From assembly GCF_014201825.1 (NCBI RefSeq), contig NZ_JACHFJ010000007.1, positions 1-64,000 of the forward strand: a stretch of DNA of 64,000 nt, written 5' to 3'. Shown here piece after piece: positions 39,877 through 50,966 of this stretch; the stretch's first letter is position 1; each line of letters opens with the position of its first letter. Source of the DNA: Acidocella aromatica (GTDB lineage: Bacteria; Pseudomonadota; Alphaproteobacteria; Acetobacterales; Acetobacteraceae). The translations under genes and the position numbers were made by a program. Below the pieces are notes generated by a model. That model was not told the DNA's origin, did not search any database, and saw nothing but the letters and a program-made list of their open reading frames with translations.

Positions 39877-42758
39877 AAATCGGCGCTTTTTCTCCTGAAG
39901 CGCCATTTCTTCCCGCCCTCGCCCGGCTCTGGCTGGCGGGCGAGGGCAGCCCGCATGACGGGCTGATCATCCTGCCCAGCCGCCGCGCGGCCCAGGCGCT
40001 GGCGGGCGCCTTTCTGGAAGCCAATGGCGGACAGGCGCTGCTGCTGCCGCGCATCGTGGCGCTGGGCAATATCGACGAAGCCGGGCTGCTCCTCAGCACT
40101 GGGTTTGCCCTCCCCCCCGCCATCGCTGATTCGCGCCGTCAGGCGCTGCTGTCCCGGCTGATCCTGGCCCTGAACGGTGAGAGCGGCGCACCCACGCGCC
40201 TCGGTCCGGCCTGGGCGCTGGCGGCGGAGCTGGCCTCGCTGCTCGACGAGGCCGACCACGCGGAAATAGACCTCGCCACCACATTGCCCAATGTGGTGGC
40301 GGCGGAGCTGGCCTCGCACTGGCAGAAGACACTGCAATTTTTGCAGATCGTTACCCATGCCTGGCCAGACTACCTTACCGATAACGGACTACTGAACCCG
40401 GCGCGGCGCCTGGTAAAGCTCATCGACGCCCAAGCCGAAGCTTGGCGCGCCGCCCCGCCGCCGCACCGAGTATGGATGGTCGCCGCCGAGGGCACGCCTG
40501 CGATTTGCCGCATGGCCCGCGTGGTGGCCGAATTGCCGCAAGGCATGCTGATCCTGCCGGGCTTCGACCCCGCGCTCAAGGACGAAGCCTGGGACGCGCT
40601 GGATGACAGCCACGCCCAAGGAGGCATCGCCAAGCTGCTGGCGTCCATCGGGGCACGGCGGGACGAGGTCGTGTTCCTCCCCGCCCCGTCCTCCGCCCCC
40701 CCCGCCAAGCGGGGGACCGTGCTCTCCCGCGCACTACTGCCGGCCGAATCCCTGGATGTGTGGCAGTCGGAAGAGGCGCTGAACATCACCGGCCTCGCTC
40801 GGCTGGAAGCGCCCGACGAAGCCCAGAACGCCACGGCCATCGCCATGATCCTGCGTGGCGCGCTGGAAGTCCCCGGCACCACCGCGGCGCTCATCACGCC
40901 GGACCGCGGGCTGGCCGCGCTGGTGGCGGCGGCGCTGAAGCGCTTCGGCATCACCGCCGATGACAGCGCCGGCGAGCCCCTGGCCCAGACACCCCCCGCC
41001 ACCTTCCTGCGCCTGCTGGCCCGTGCCGCCGTGGAGGATTACGCGCCCCTGCCGCTGCTCTGCCTGCTCAAGCATCCGCTCGCTGCCGGAGGCATGCCGC
41101 CGCAGGATTTCCGCGACCTCGCCCGGCGGCTGGAAATCCTCAGCCTGCGCGGCCCACGGCCCTCGCCGGGGTTCGGCGGGCTGAAATTCCGCCTCAAGAC
41201 CGAGCGCCAAGCGGAGCGGGATTTCCTCGACCGGCTGGAGCACCTGCTGCGCCCCCTTGCCTTGCCGGAAACGCTACCCCCCACCGAGGCGCTGCGCTGC
41301 CTCATCACCGCCGCCGAATCCCTCGCCGCCACGCCTGAAGCCACGGGGGCCTCCATATTGTGGTCCGGTGAGGCTGGGATGGCGCTCTCCGAACTGCTGC
41401 TGGAGATGCTCGGCGCGCTGGAAGACATGCACGAGATCCGCCGTGACGAGTTGGCGGAGCTGCTGGACGAGTTGCTGCAAGGCGCGGTGGTCCGCCGCCC
41501 CCGGGCCAAGGACGGGCATCCGCGCATCGCCATCTGGGGCATCCAGGAGGCGGCGCTGCAAAGCGTGGACGTCGCCGTGCTCGGCGGGCTGGTGGAAGGC
41601 GTCTGGCCCGCCCCGGCGGAACCCGGCCCCTGGCTCTCGCGCCCCATGCGCAAGCTGGCGGGCCTGCCCTCGCCGGAGCAAAAGATCGGCCAAGCGGCGC
41701 ATCATTTCTTCTCCCTGGCCAGCGCCTGCCGCGATGTGGTGCTCGCCGCCCCACTGCGGCGCGAGCGCGCCCCCGCCGTTCCCGCGCGCTGGCTTACCCG
41801 GCTGGAGGCGATGCTGGCCGGAAGCAAGCTGGCACTCCCCCGCCACGACGCGGCCAGCTGGGCAGCGCAGCTCGACCTGCCGCAAGCCCGCCAGCGCCGG
41901 ACGAAACCCCGCCCCACCCCGCCCGTAGCCGCGCGCCCGAATACGCTCTCAATCTCGGATGTCGCCACGCTGATGGCCGACCCATATGCGCTCTATTGCC
42001 GCAAGATCCTGGCGCTGAAGGAGCTGGACCCGCTGGACGAGGAGAGCGACCAAAGCCTGTTCGGCGACATCGTGCATGCCGGGCTGGCCAGCTTTTTTGC
42101 CGATAAGAACGCCGCCGCCCGCCCCAATGCCGCGCAGGCGCTCACCGCCTCGTTGCTGGCCGAGATGCGCCAGCAACGCCCGCGCGCGGCGCTGGAACAA
42201 TGGTGGGCGGCACGGCTGGAGCGCATCGCCGCCTGGGTGATCGGCGAGGAACAAGCCCGCCGCGCGGCGAACGGCGCGCCCAAGGCGCTGCTGCATGAGG
42301 TGAGCGGCGAGCTGCGTCTGGGCCACTTCACGCTGAAAGGCCGGGCCGACCGCATCGAACTGGGTGCCAACGATATGGTTAGCATCATCGACTACAAGAC
42401 CGGCACGGTGCCAAACGCGAAGGCGGTGAAAAGCGGCGGCGCGCCGCAGCTGCCGTTGGAAGCGGTGATGGCCGAGGCAGGTGCGTTCGGCGAGGAATTC
42501 CGCGCCAAGGTGGCGGAACTGGCCTATTTCAAGCTCTCCGGCCGGGCCGAGGCGGGCGAGGAAACCCGTCCCTTCAAGAGCGCTGAAGAGATCGCCGAGG
42601 CCATCGCCAAAGCAGGCGAGGCGCTGCCGGAGCTGTTCGCAAAATTCGCCCGCGCCAGCACGGCGTATCTGGCCAGCCCGCATCCCTCGCGCACCAACCA
42701 ATACGATGCCTATGCCGGGATCTCCCGCCGCGCGGAATGGGAGGATGAGCCGGAATGA
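39873..42758 (+). CDS. addB: Double-strand break repair protein AddB
   Basis: A 961-residue partner of AddA in the RecBCD-like helicase-nuclease that processes DNA ends. The N-terminal inactivated helicase-like region begins IGAFSPEAPFLPALARLWL; the C-terminal RecB-type nuclease shows the GRADRIE and IIDYKTG metal-binding segments. The start is taken as TTG 39873, which overlaps the murU stop (TTGA); upstream frame to 39795 lies inside murU. It overlaps addA by four bases. Confidence 0.9.
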   Translation: MKIGAFSPEAPFLPALARLWLAGEGSPHDGLIILPSRRAAQALAGAFLEANGGQALLLPRIVALGNIDEAGLLLSTGFALPPAIADSRRQALLSRLILALNGESGAPTRLGPAWALAAELASLLDEADHAEIDLATTLPNVVAAELASHWQKTLQFLQIVTHAWPDYLTDNGLLNPARRLVKLIDAQAEAWRAAPPPHRVWMVAAEGTPAICRMARVVAELPQGMLILPGFDPALKDEAWDALDDSHAQGGIAKLLASIGARRDEVVFLPAPSSAPPAKRGTVLSRALLPAESLDVWQSEEALNITGLARLEAPDEAQNATAIAMILRGALEVPGTTAALITPDRGLAALVAAALKRFGITADDSAGEPLAQTPPATFLRLLARAAVEDYAPLPLLCLLKHPLAAGGMPPQDFRDLARRLEILSLRGPRPSPGFGGLKFRLKTERQAERDFLDRLEHLLRPLALPETLPPTEALRCLITAAESLAATPEATGASILWSGEAGMALSELLLEMLGALEDMHEIRRDELAELLDELLQGAVVRRPRAKDGHPRIAIWGIQEAALQSVDVAVLGGLVEGVWPAPAEPGPWLSRPMRKLAGLPSPEQKIGQAAHHFFSLASACRDVVLAAPLRRERAPAVPARWLTRLEAMLAGSKLALPRHDAASWAAQLDLPQARQRRTKPRPTPPVAARPNTLSISDVATLMADPYALYCRKILALKELDPLDEESDQSLFGDIVHAGLASFFADKNAAARPNAAQALTASLLAEMRQQRPRAALEQWWAARLERIAAWVIGEEQARRAANGAPKALLHEVSGELRLGHFTLKGRADRIELGANDMVSIIDYKTGTVPNAKAVKSGGAPQLPLEAVMAEAGAFGEEFRAKVAELAYFKLSGRAEAGEETRPFKSAEEIAEAIAKAGEALPELFAKFARASTAYLASPHPSRTNQYDAYAGISRRAEWEDEPE

Positions 42759-45700
42759 ACGCGACCGACATCGCCAATAACGAGCAGCGCAAAGCTTCCG
42801 ACCCGCTGGTCTCGGCCTTTGTCGCCGCCTCGGCGGGCTCTGGCAAGACCAAGCTGCTCACCGACCGTCTGCTGCGCCTGATGCTCGCCGGCACCGCGCC
42901 GGACAAGATCCTCTGCCTGACCTACACCAAGGCCGCGGCGGCGGAGATGCGCATCCGCCTGAACAAGCGCCTGGGCGAATGGGTGGTGAAGGACGATGCA
43001 AGCCTGCGCGCCGACCTCGCCGCGCTGAACGTGCCTGTGAACCCAGAGCCCCTGGGCCTCGCGCGGAAACTCTTCGCCAATGTGCTGGATCTGCCAGGCG
43101 GAATGCGCATCGAGACCATCCATGCCTTCTGCCAATCGCTGCTGCGGCGCTTTCCGCTGGAAGCCGGGCTGTCGCCTCATTTCGAGGTGGCTGATGACGA
43201 GCAATCCGCCCGCCGCCTGCGCGAGGCGCGCGAGGCCGCCCTGGCCGACCCGGCGGTGCGCGATGCGGTGCGGGCTTTGGCGGCCGAGACCAACGAACAG
43301 GATTTCGCGGCACTCACGCAGGTTTTCGTGCAGGAAGCACCCGCGGAGTTGCTGCGCGATGCCGCCCTCGCGCAGCTGATCGCCCGGCAGCGCGGCGCGC
43401 TGGGCGCGGGCGAGAAAACATCCGATGAGATTCTTACAGGTTCGGTCAGCATCTCCCGCGAGACGCAACTGCGTGAAATACTACACCAGATCGCCGAGCG
43501 CGGCACCGCGACCGGCGCCAAGAACGCCTATCCGCTGCTCGACTGGCTTTCCCTGCCGCCGCAGGAGCGCGCTGCCAGATGGGAGGTCTGGGCCAACGGC
43601 TTCCTCACCAGCGGCAAGGCCCGCACCTTCAAGGGCTATTGCGGCCCAAAGCTGAAAGCCGAAGAGGACAGCTTCAAGGATGAGCTGATCGCCGAGAGCC
43701 AGCGCATCCGCGCCGTGCAGGAGATGTTGAAAGCCGCGAAACTCGCCGAGCTGAACGACCATCTGCTGACATTGCTGCTGCCCATCGCCTCGCAGGACCA
43801 TAACGAGAAAACCCTCGCCTCGCATCTCTCCTACACCGACCTCGTCACCCATACCGGCCAGCTTCTTATCGACCCTGGCGCCGCCTGGGTGCTTTACAAG
43901 CTCGATGGCGGCATCGAGCATCTGCTACTGGACGAGGTGCAGGACACGGCCCCCGCGCAATGGGAAATCGCCAATGCACTGGCCGCGGAGTTCTTCGCGG
44001 GCGAAGGCGCGCGCGAAGCAAGCCGCAGCATCTTCGCGGTGGGCGACGCCAAACAGTCGATCTTCTCCTTCCAGGGAGCGGATCTGAAAAGCTTTGAGGC
44101 CTACAGGAAAAAATTCAAAGCCCAGGCCGTGGGTGCGGGGCGGAACTGGCTCGATGGCCAGCTCTCCGTCTCCTTCCGCTCCACCGCCCCCGTGCTGGCG
44201 CTTACCGATGCCGTGTTCGCCGAAGGTCTGGCGCGCGACGGCGTGATTGCCCGCGATGACACGCTGCGCCACGAGGTCAGCCGCGCGGGCCAAGCCGGAC
44301 GGGTGACGCTCTGGCCCCTCACCCAACCGCGCGAGGCCGCCGAACTGCCCGATTGGGGCCTGGCCGAGGATTACGAAAGTGCCGATTCAGCCAAGGCCGT
44401 GCTGGCGCGGGACATTGCTGACTGGATCGCGGCGCGGCTAAAACGCCCCCTGCCCTCGCATAACCGCCCGGCCCGGCCTGGGGATTTCCTGATCCTGGTG
44501 CGCCGTCGCGACGATCTGCTGAGCGCCATCACCGCCGAGCTGAAGGCGCGCGGCATCCCCGTGGCGGGGCTAGACCGCATGGTGCTAACCGAACAGCAAG
44601 CGGTGAGCGATCTGCTGGCTTTGTGCGACGCGCTGCTGCTGCCCGACGACGATCTCGCCTTCGGGCAATTCCTCGTCTCGCCGCTCGGCGGACTTACCGA
44701 TGCCAGCCTGATGGACCTCGCTTTGGGCCGGGGCCAGAAGCGGCTGGTGCAGGCGCTCTACGCCAGGGCCCTTGAACGCGCGGATTGGGCCGAGGCAAAA
44801 ACCTTCTTCGAGGCCCTGCGCTCAAAGGCGGATTTCTACGCCCCCTACAATCTTCTGGCCGAAGCGCTGGGGCCGCTGGGCGGACGTGCCAAGCTGCTGC
44901 GCCGTTTGGGCCCGGAGGCGGCGGAGCCCATCGACGAATTCCTCGCCGAGGCACTGACCTTCGCCGGACGCGAACCCGGCTCGCTCCAGGCTTTCGTGTT
45001 CGCGCTGCGCCAGACGGGCGCCTCCATCAAGCGTGAGGCCGAGGCCGGGGGCGACGAGGTGCGGATGATGACCGTGCACGGCGCCAAGGGGCTGCAGGCC
45101 CCCATCGTCATCATGCCCGACACCACCACCCTGCCCAAGAACGAGCGCCGCCTGTTCTGGCTTGATATGCCGCAGGAGGAGGTGGCGGTACCTGTCTTCT
45201 GCCCACGCGCCGATCTGCGCTCGGAAGCGGTGGAGGATGCCGCCACAGCCGTCAAAGAAGCCACGCGCCAGGAATATAACCGGCTACTCTACGTGGCCCT
45301 CACCCGCGCCGAGGACGAACTGCTAATCTGCGGCGCCGCCGGCAAGAATGCCCCGCCCGAGACCTGCTGGTACGAGGCCGTGCGGCGCGGCTTCGCCTTG
45401 CTGGAAACGCGCGAGGAAAACGGCGCGCTGGTGCATGATTGCGAACAGGTGGCCAAGCCCGACCGCGTCTCCACCCATGCCGAAACCGCCCTTGCCCCCC
45501 TGCCCGCCTGGCTCTCCGGCGCGCCGCTCTGGCAGGCCAGCTTGCCGCCCAAGGAAGCCGCCAAGCCGGAGCGCATCGTCCCCAGCCGGAGTACCGAGAA
45601 AGAGGCCAAGCGCGTCATTGCCACGAGCCCGTTGGCCCCCGAACCCGAAGCCGCCCAGGCGCTCCGGGCGGCGGCGATGGAAAAGGGCATCGCCGTGCAT

Positions 45701-46162
45701 GCTCTGCTGCAACACCTGCCGGACCTGCCTGCCCCGGTGCGCGCCCAGGCGGCCCTGGCTTACCTTGCCACCCAGCCTGCTTTAGTCTCGCAAGCCGAGG
45801 CGCTGCGCGACGCCGTGCTCGCCATTCTGGAGGCTCCCGCCCTCGCCCCTCTGTTCAGCCCCAGCTCGCGCGCCGAGGTGCCTCTGGCTGGCGTGGTGGG
45901 GGATAAGGAAATCGGCGGCATCGTGGATCGTCTGGCCGTGACGGACGAAGCCATCTGGCTCGCCGATTACAAGACAGACCGCGCACCGCCCGCCGATTCT
46001 TCCGGGATTCCACCCAAATATCTAAGTCAGCTCGCCGCCTACCGGGCGATCCTGCGGCAGGTGTACCCCAACCGCCCCGTGCGCACCCTGCTGGTCTGGA
46101 CGCAGAGCGCCACCGCCATGGATGTGCCGCCCGCGATGCTGGATAGCGCCACCCCGGCTTGA
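42755..46162 (+). CDS. addA: Double-strand break repair helicase AddA
   Basis: A 1135-residue UvrD-like helicase with C-terminal nuclease. Walker [10 protein letters not shown] is at 25-33, motif [11 protein letters not shown], motif [17 protein letters not shown], motif [12 protein letters not shown] and motif [13 protein letters not shown]. The nuclease domain ends with IVDRLAV and [12 protein letters not shown] overlap with addB means the subunits are made together. The RecBCD alternative is excluded by the addB partner. Confidence 0.95.
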   Translation: MNATDIANNEQRKASDPLVSAFVAASAGSGKTKLLTDRLLRLMLAGTAPDKILCLTYTKAAAAEMRIRLNKRLGEWVVKDDASLRADLAALNVPVNPEPLGLARKLFANVLDLPGGMRIETIHAFCQSLLRRFPLEAGLSPHFEVADDEQSARRLREAREAALADPAVRDAVRALAAETNEQDFAALTQVFVQEAPAELLRDAALAQLIARQRGALGAGEKTSDEILTGSVSISRETQLREILHQIAERGTATGAKNAYPLLDWLSLPPQERAARWEVWANGFLTSGKARTFKGYCGPKLKAEEDSFKDELIAESQRIRAVQEMLKAAKLAELNDHLLTLLLPIASQDHNEKTLASHLSYTDLVTHTGQLLIDPGAAWVLYKLDGGIEHLLLDEVQDTAPAQWEIANALAAEFFAGEGAREASRSIFAVGDAKQSIFSFQGADLKSFEAYRKKFKAQAVGAGRNWLDGQLSVSFRSTAPVLALTDAVFAEGLARDGVIARDDTLRHEVSRAGQAGRVTLWPLTQPREAAELPDWGLAEDYESADSAKAVLARDIADWIAARLKRPLPSHNRPARPGDFLILVRRRDDLLSAITAELKARGIPVAGLDRMVLTEQQAVSDLLALCDALLLPDDDLAFGQFLVSPLGGLTDASLMDLALGRGQKRLVQALYARALERADWAEAKTFFEALRSKADFYAPYNLLAEALGPLGGRAKLLRRLGPEAAEPIDEFLAEALTFAGREPGSLQAFVFALRQTGASIKREAEAGGDEVRMMTVHGAKGLQAPIVIMPDTTTLPKNERRLFWLDMPQEEVAVPVFCPRADLRSEAVEDAATAVKEATRQEYNRLLYVALTRAEDELLICGAAGKNAPPETCWYEAVRRGFALLETREENGALVHDCEQVAKPDRVSTHAETALAPLPAWLSGAPLWQASLPPKEAAKPERIVPSRSTEKEAKRVIATSPLAPEPEAAQALRAAAMEKGIAVHALLQHLPDLPAPVRAQAALAYLATQPALVSQAEALRDAVLAILEAPALAPLFSPSSRAEVPLAGVVGDKEIGGIVDRLAVTDEAIWLADYKTDRAPPADSSGIPPKYLSQLAAYRAILRQVYPNRPVRTLLVWTQSATAMDVPPAMLDSATPA

Positions 46163-46218
46163 TCCTGGGCGGGTTCGCCTCCATGTTGTGGTGCATTGCA
46201 AATAAGTCTGGGTGTATC

Positions 46219-46536
46219 ATGACCAAAGCCGTTACCGACGAAACCTTCGAGACCGATGTACTGAAATCCAGTGCCCCCGTGCTGGTGGATTTCTGGGCCG
46301 AGTGGTGCGGGCCGTGCCGGTCCATCGCCCCCTCGCTCGAGGATCTGGCCAAGGAATATGAAGGCAAGCTCGAGGTGGTGAAGGTGAACATCGACGAGAA
46401 CCCGATGACGCCGACCAATTTCGGCGTGCGCGGGATCCCGACCCTGATCATCTTCAAGGACGGCAAGCCGGCCGCCACCCAGGTGGGCGCCGCGCCGAAA
46501 TCCGTGCTGAAGGCCTGGATCGAGAAGAGCCTCTAA
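46219..46536 (+). CDS. trxA: Thioredoxin
   Basis: A 105-residue thioredoxin that reduces protein disulfides in the cytoplasm. The active site WCGPC is at 29-33 and the cis-Pro segment GIPTLIIF follows. Start [10 protein letters not shown] at 46219, 57 bases after addA; the frame from 46159 would add an untypical 20 residues. Confidence 0.95.
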   Translation: MTKAVTDETFETDVLKSSAPVLVDFWAEWCGPCRSIAPSLEDLAKEYEGKLEVVKVNIDENPMTPTNFGVRGIPTLIIFKDGKPAATQVGAAPKSVLKAWIEKSL

Positions 46537-46539
46537 GCC

Positions 46540-46935
46540 ATGCTCGAGACTGTTGCGGAACACCCGCCCGAGGGCGTGCCGATGGTGCGCGTCATCGCCA
46601 TGCCTGCCGACACCAACGTGAATGGTGACATCTTCGGCGGCTGGCTGATGAGCCAGATGGACCTTGCCGCCGGCAATCTCGCCTCACGCACCTCTCACGG
46701 GCGCTGTGTCACCGTCTCGGTGGATGCGATGAGCTTCCTGCGCCCGGTGAAGGTGGGAGATGAGGTGAGCGTGTATTGCGAGCTGATGTCCTCCGGCCGG
46801 ACCTCGATGAAGATCGCGGTGGAAGCTTGGCGGCGCGCGCGTGTCGAGCAAGAGGAATACCGCGTGACCAAGGCGGTGTTCACCTTCGTGGCCATCGATT
46901 CCGAGGGCAAGCCGCGCCCGATCAAGGAACACTAA
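46540..46935 (+). CDS. Acyl-CoA thioesterase, YciA-like
   Basis: A 131-residue hotdog-fold enzyme hydrolysing acyl-CoA esters. TNVNGDIFGGWLMSQMDLAAG carries the family Asn/Asp active-site region, and SFLRPVKVGDEV is typical of the YciA/acyl-CoA hydrolase group. It follows trxA by three bases. Its end overlaps the end of the convergent hydrolase gene by 14 bases. Preferred chain length unknown. Confidence 0.88.
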   Translation: MLETVAEHPPEGVPMVRVIAMPADTNVNGDIFGGWLMSQMDLAAGNLASRTSHGRCVTVSVDAMSFLRPVKVGDEVSVYCELMSSGRTSMKIAVEAWRRARVEQEEYRVTKAVFTFVAIDSEGKPRPIKEH

Positions 46936-47899
46936 GAAAGACCGTCGCTTGGCTGGGGGCGCCGGATGGCAGCCCCCGCCCCTCGATGAACGCCAAAATA
47001 TCAGCATCCGGCACCGCCCGCTCCAAGTCGCGCGGGATCAGATGATAATCGGGCGGATAATAAGCCAGCGTCACCGGCGCATCCTGCGGGATCGCCTCCC
47101 AGCAGCGTCGCATCGCCGCCTTCGGGATCAGCTCGTCATGCCCACCATATAAGATGAGCGCATGCTGGTGGAAGCCGCCGCAGGCGGCCTGGGCTTGGCT
47201 CATCAGATCCACCACACCGGCCAGATGATCCACGCGTGGCGCATGGATGGTCAGCGGATCCTCGCCAAAGGCGATCAGCGCCGCCCGGTTATCGGACGCC
47301 TTGATATGCATCCCGCGCCCGGTGAGCCGCTTGGCCGGCGCAAGGAGGGCCGTGACCCGCAGCGTGGCTTTATAGAACGGGTTCATCGCCGGGCCGCCCC
47401 ACACCGCCGGGGCGGTAAGGATATAGCCATCCACCAGCGGCGGGTTGGGCTGCGCCCCCAGCAGCAGACCGATGCCCCCCCCCATGCTCTCGCCCATGAC
47501 AAACAGCTTCACCCCCGGATACTGGGTGCGCAACTGCACAGCCTCGTCTCGCGCCTCATCCACCAGCGTCTGCGTACCGGGCCAATGGCCGCGGTTCTTC
47601 GTGGCGCCGAAACTCGACTGGTCAGGGGCATAAATGGCGATGCCATGCGGGGTCAGGTAGTTCGCCAGCATCTCCCAGCCGTCGCGGCTGTCGGTGTAGC
47701 CATGCAATGCGAGAATGACGGCCTTCACCTGCCCCTGGGCCGGGTAGAGCCTGTAAGGCAGGCGGGCGCCATCCGGCAGGGCGAAATAGCCGCTTGTAAT
47801 AATGGGATGTCCCGGTTTGCCCTGCGGCACGCCGAAGGGGATGGGCGTGCAGGCCGCCAGCACCAGCGCCGGGAGCAAGACCAAGGCCAGCTTGGGCAA
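46922..47899 (-). CDS. Alpha/beta hydrolase lipoprotein, monoglyceride-lipase-like
   Basis: A predicted outer-envelope lipoprotein of about 325 residues. A TTG start at 47899 gives MPKLALVLLPALVLAAC, a complete lipobox signal with the modified Cys at 17. The hydrolase domain shows LALHGYTDS, nucleophile elbow GESMGGG, and late GGHDELIP and YHLIPRDLER segments as in serine aminopeptidase S33 / monoglyceride lipases. The frame runs on upstream with an ATG near 47999, but that would overlap the divergent Zn-ribbon gene and bury the signal peptide. The start is thus uncertain. Confidence 0.78.
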   Translation of the reverse strand: MPKLALVLLPALVLAACTPIPFGVPQGKPGHPIITSGYFALPDGARLPYRLYPAQGQVKAVILALHGYTDSRDGWEMLANYLTPHGIAIYAPDQSSFGATKNRGHWPGTQTLVDEARDEAVQLRTQYPGVKLFVMGESMGGGIGLLLGAQPNPPLVDGYILTAPAVWGGPAMNPFYKATLRVTALLAPAKRLTGRGMHIKASDNRAALIAFGEDPLTIHAPRVDHLAGVVDLMSQAQAACGGFHQHALILYGGHDELIPKAAMRRCWEAIPQDAPVTLAYYPPDYHLIPRDLERAVPDADILAFIEGRGLPSGAPSQATVFLSVP

Positions 47900-47953
47900 T
47901 GCGCGGAATGCCGTTATGATGCCCCCGAGTGTGACCAGAAAAGGCAGGATGCG

Positions 47954-48148
47954 ATGAGCGTGCAGACAGAAGCGGTGAATGCGACCGAGATCATTCATGT
48001 GAAAACCCCTGCGATCTCCTGCGATGGCGGCGTCGGCCCGCTTGGCCACCCGCGTGTTTACCTGCGAATCTTGGATAAGCAAATCGCCTGCCCGTATTGC
48101 TCGCGCATCTACGTGCTGGAAGAGGGCGCGGTGGACCACAGCCATTGA
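47954..48148 (+). CDS. Small zinc-ribbon protein
   Basis: A 64-residue protein with Cys23, GHPRVYL, then CPYCSRIYVL near the C-terminus, the pattern of the zinc-finger family related to the NDUFS6 (13 kDa) subunit of mitochondrial complex I. In alphaproteobacteria it may help complex I assembly or activity; that is family inference. An AGGATGCG precedes the ATG. Its TGA is overlapped by the presumed TTG start of polA. Divergent from the lipoprotein hydrolase gene. Confidence 0.82.
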   Translation: MSVQTEAVNATEIIHVKTPAISCDGGVGPLGHPRVYLRILDKQIACPYCSRIYVLEEGAVDHSH

Positions 48149-50847
48149 GGCTGGTTCTCGTCGACGGCTCGGGCTTCATCTTCCGGGCCTTCCACGCCCT
48201 GCCCGACATGACACGTCCCGATGGGGTGCATGTGAACGCCGTATTCGGCTTCTGCAACATGCTGGCAAGGCTGTTGAAGGAGCATACCGGCACGCATCTG
48301 GCCGTGGTGTTCGATGCCGGGCGGCATACCTTCCGCAACCGGCTCTACGATAATTACAAGGCCCACCGGCCCGAACCGCCGCCGGAGCTGGTGCCACAAT
48401 TTGGGCTGATCCGCGAGGCGACGCGCGCCTTTGGCCTGCCGGCCATCGAACTGGCCGACTGGGAGGCGGACGATCTGATCGCCGCCTACGCCAAGGCCGC
48501 CACCGAGGCCGGGGGCGAGGCGGTCATCGTCTCCTCCGACAAGGATTTGATGCAACTGCTCCGCCCCGGCGTGACCATGCTGGACCCGATGAAGAACGTC
48601 CCCATCGGCCTGGCCGAAGTGGAAGCGAAATTCGGGGTGCCGCCGGAGAAGGTGGTCGAGGTGCAGGCGCTGATCGGCGACTCCGTGGACAACGTGCCGG
48701 GCGTGCCAGGCATCGGCCCCAAGGGCGCTGCGGCGCTGATCAACGAATACGGCACGTTGGAGAAGGTATTGGAGGCGGCCCCCTCCATGAAGCCAAGCAA
48801 GCGGCGCGACGCGCTGATCGAGCATGCCGACAAGGCGCGGCTCTCCAAGCAACTCGTGATATTGCGCGACGACTCCCCCCTGCCCGCCCCGCTGGACAGC
48901 TTCGTGGTGAAGCCCTGGGACCCGGCAGTGCTGCGGGATTTCCTGGTCCAGAACAATTTCAAGAGCCTGCGCCACCGCTTGGGGCTGGAGGGCGAGCCCG
49001 AAGAGGAAGCGCCGCCACCCGTGAGCGCCGCTGAATTCGGCCCCTATACGGCCGTTGCCACGCGCGAGGCCCTGGAAGCCGTCTGCGCCCAGGCACGCAC
49101 CGCCGGGATGATCGCCATCTCGGTGCAGACCGACGCGCCCGCCGCGCTGCATGGCAATCTGGTGGGGCTGGGGCTGGCCACCGCGCCGGGGCAGAGCACC
49201 TACCTGCCACTCGCCCACAACCTCGCCCTGGATGACACGCCACAGCTGAAACTGGCGGATGTCATTTCGGTTCTGGCTCCACTCCTCGCCGCCCCCGGCG
49301 TTTTGAAGATTTTCCATGACGCCAAGCAGGGCCTGGAAGCTTTGCACCGCGCTGGGCTTGAGAATATTGCGCCCATCGACGACGTGATGCTGATCTCCTA
49401 CGCGCAAGATGCGGGGAATTTCGCGCATGACGCGCCGACGCTGGCGCGTGTGCATCTGAACCACACGGCCAAGAGCGTGGACGAGGTGACCGGCAGCGGC
49501 CGCGCCCGCCTCGGCTTCGCCAGCGCGCCGCTGGACAAAGTCACCGCCTACGCCGCCGAGGCCGCCGATCTTTCGCTCCGGCTCTGGCAGAATCTTAAGC
49601 CGATGCTGCGCGTGCATAAATCGCTGGCGCTGTACGAGCTGGTCGAAAAACCTCTCATCCCCGTGCTCGCCGAGATGGAAGCCTATGGCGTGATGGTGGA
49701 CCGCAACGATCTTTCCGCCATGTCCGCCGAGTTCGAGAGGCGCATGGCCGAGATCGAAACGGATATCCACCGCCTCGCGGGCCAGACCTTCAATGTCGGC
49801 AGCCCGAAGCAGCTCGGCGAGATCCTGTTCGAGACGATGCAGCTCCCAGGAGGAAAAAAGGGAAAGACTGGCGCCTGGGGCACGGATTCCTCGGTGCTGG
49901 AAACGCTGGCTGAACAGGGCGTGGAAATCGCCCAGCGCGTGATGGACTGGCGCCAGCTCGCCAAGCTGAAAAGCACCTATGCCGATGCGCTGATCGGGCA
50001 GATCGACCCGAATACGGGCCGAGTTCATACCAGCTTCCAGATGGCCGCAACCACCACGGGCCGCCTCTCCTCCACCGACCCGAATTTGCAGAACATCCCC
50101 ATCAGGACACAGGAAGGTGCACGCATCCGCAAGACCTTCATCGCCGCTCCCGGCCATAGCCTGATCTCGGCGGATTACTCGCAGATCGAGCTGCGCCTGC
50201 TCGCGCATGTGGCGAATATTCCAGCGCTGAAGGACAGCTTCGCTAAAGGCGAGGACATCCACGCCCGCACCGCCTCCGAAGTGTTCGGCGTGCCGATGGA
50301 AGGCATGGACGCGCTGACCCGCCGGCGCGCCAAGGCGATCAATTTCGGCATCATCTACGGCATCTCCGCCTTCGGCCTCGCGCGCCAGCTCGGCATCGCC
50401 CCTGGCGAGGCGCGCACCTATATCGACGCCTATTTCAAGCGCTACCCCGAAATCCGCGCCTATATGGAAGAGACGAAGGAGCAAGCACGCACGCATGGCT
50501 TCGTGCTCACCCCGTTCGGGCGGCGCTGCTGGGTGCCGCGCATCAAGGACAAAATCCCGAGCCTTCGCGCCTATGCCGAGCGTCAGGCCATCAACGCCCC
50601 GCTGCAAGGGGGCGGCGCGGACATCATCAAGCACGCCATGGTCAAGCTGCCCGCAGCCCTGCGCGAGGCTGGGCTTAAGACGCGGTTAATTTTGCAGGTT
50701 CATGACGAATTGCTGTTCGAGGCACCGGATGCCGAGGCCGAAACGGCCGCCGCGCTGGCGCAAAAGGTTATGCAGAACGCCGCCGAACTTTCCGTGCCGC
50801 TGGTGGTGGAAACCGGCATCGGTAAAAACTGGGGAGATGCGCACTAG
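48145..50847 (+). CDS. polA: DNA polymerase I with degenerate 3'-5' exonuclease site
   Basis: A 900-residue polymerase for gap filling and Okazaki maturation. The 5'-3' exonuclease domain (1-290) has LVLVDGSGFIFRAFHAL, EADDLI and GDSVDNVPGVPGIGP. The polymerase domain has DYSQIELR and VHDELLFE. The middle 3'-5' exonuclease domain has lost its acids: ISVQTDA (about 325-331) in place of the usual DTET motif, KQG (394-396) where K-x-D is expected, and YAAEA (469-473) for YAAED. Proofreading is therefore probably absent, as in Taq polymerase. I start at TTG 48145, overlapping the Zn-ribbon stop; an in-frame start at 48097 would add 16 residues. Confidence 0.93.
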   Translation: MRLVLVDGSGFIFRAFHALPDMTRPDGVHVNAVFGFCNMLARLLKEHTGTHLAVVFDAGRHTFRNRLYDNYKAHRPEPPPELVPQFGLIREATRAFGLPAIELADWEADDLIAAYAKAATEAGGEAVIVSSDKDLMQLLRPGVTMLDPMKNVPIGLAEVEAKFGVPPEKVVEVQALIGDSVDNVPGVPGIGPKGAAALINEYGTLEKVLEAAPSMKPSKRRDALIEHADKARLSKQLVILRDDSPLPAPLDSFVVKPWDPAVLRDFLVQNNFKSLRHRLGLEGEPEEEAPPPVSAAEFGPYTAVATREALEAVCAQARTAGMIAISVQTDAPAALHGNLVGLGLATAPGQSTYLPLAHNLALDDTPQLKLADVISVLAPLLAAPGVLKIFHDAKQGLEALHRAGLENIAPIDDVMLISYAQDAGNFAHDAPTLARVHLNHTAKSVDEVTGSGRARLGFASAPLDKVTAYAAEAADLSLRLWQNLKPMLRVHKSLALYELVEKPLIPVLAEMEAYGVMVDRNDLSAMSAEFERRMAEIETDIHRLAGQTFNVGSPKQLGEILFETMQLPGGKKGKTGAWGTDSSVLETLAEQGVEIAQRVMDWRQLAKLKSTYADALIGQIDPNTGRVHTSFQMAATTTGRLSSTDPNLQNIPIRTQEGARIRKTFIAAPGHSLISADYSQIELRLLAHVANIPALKDSFAKGEDIHARTASEVFGVPMEGMDALTRRRAKAINFGIIYGISAFGLARQLGIAPGEARTYIDAYFKRYPEIRAYMEETKEQARTHGFVLTPFGRRCWVPRIKDKIPSLRAYAERQAINAPLQGGGADIIKHAMVKLPAALREAGLKTRLILQVHDELLFEAPDAEAETAAALAQKVMQNAAELSVPLVVETGIGKNWGDAH

Positions 50848-50966
50848 GCCCCTGACAGCCGCGAGGGGCGCTTAAAACCAATACCCGCTCTGCCGAGGCC
50901 GTATATGAGGTCTGGAACGAGCAGGCTATAACGCTAACGCCTTCAACAAGATCAGGATGTAACATC

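Noticed and set aside
48109-50634. 841-codon minus-strand frame opposite polA
   Set aside because: Antisense of a gene with clear polymerase motifs; no motif or ribosome-binding site of its own.
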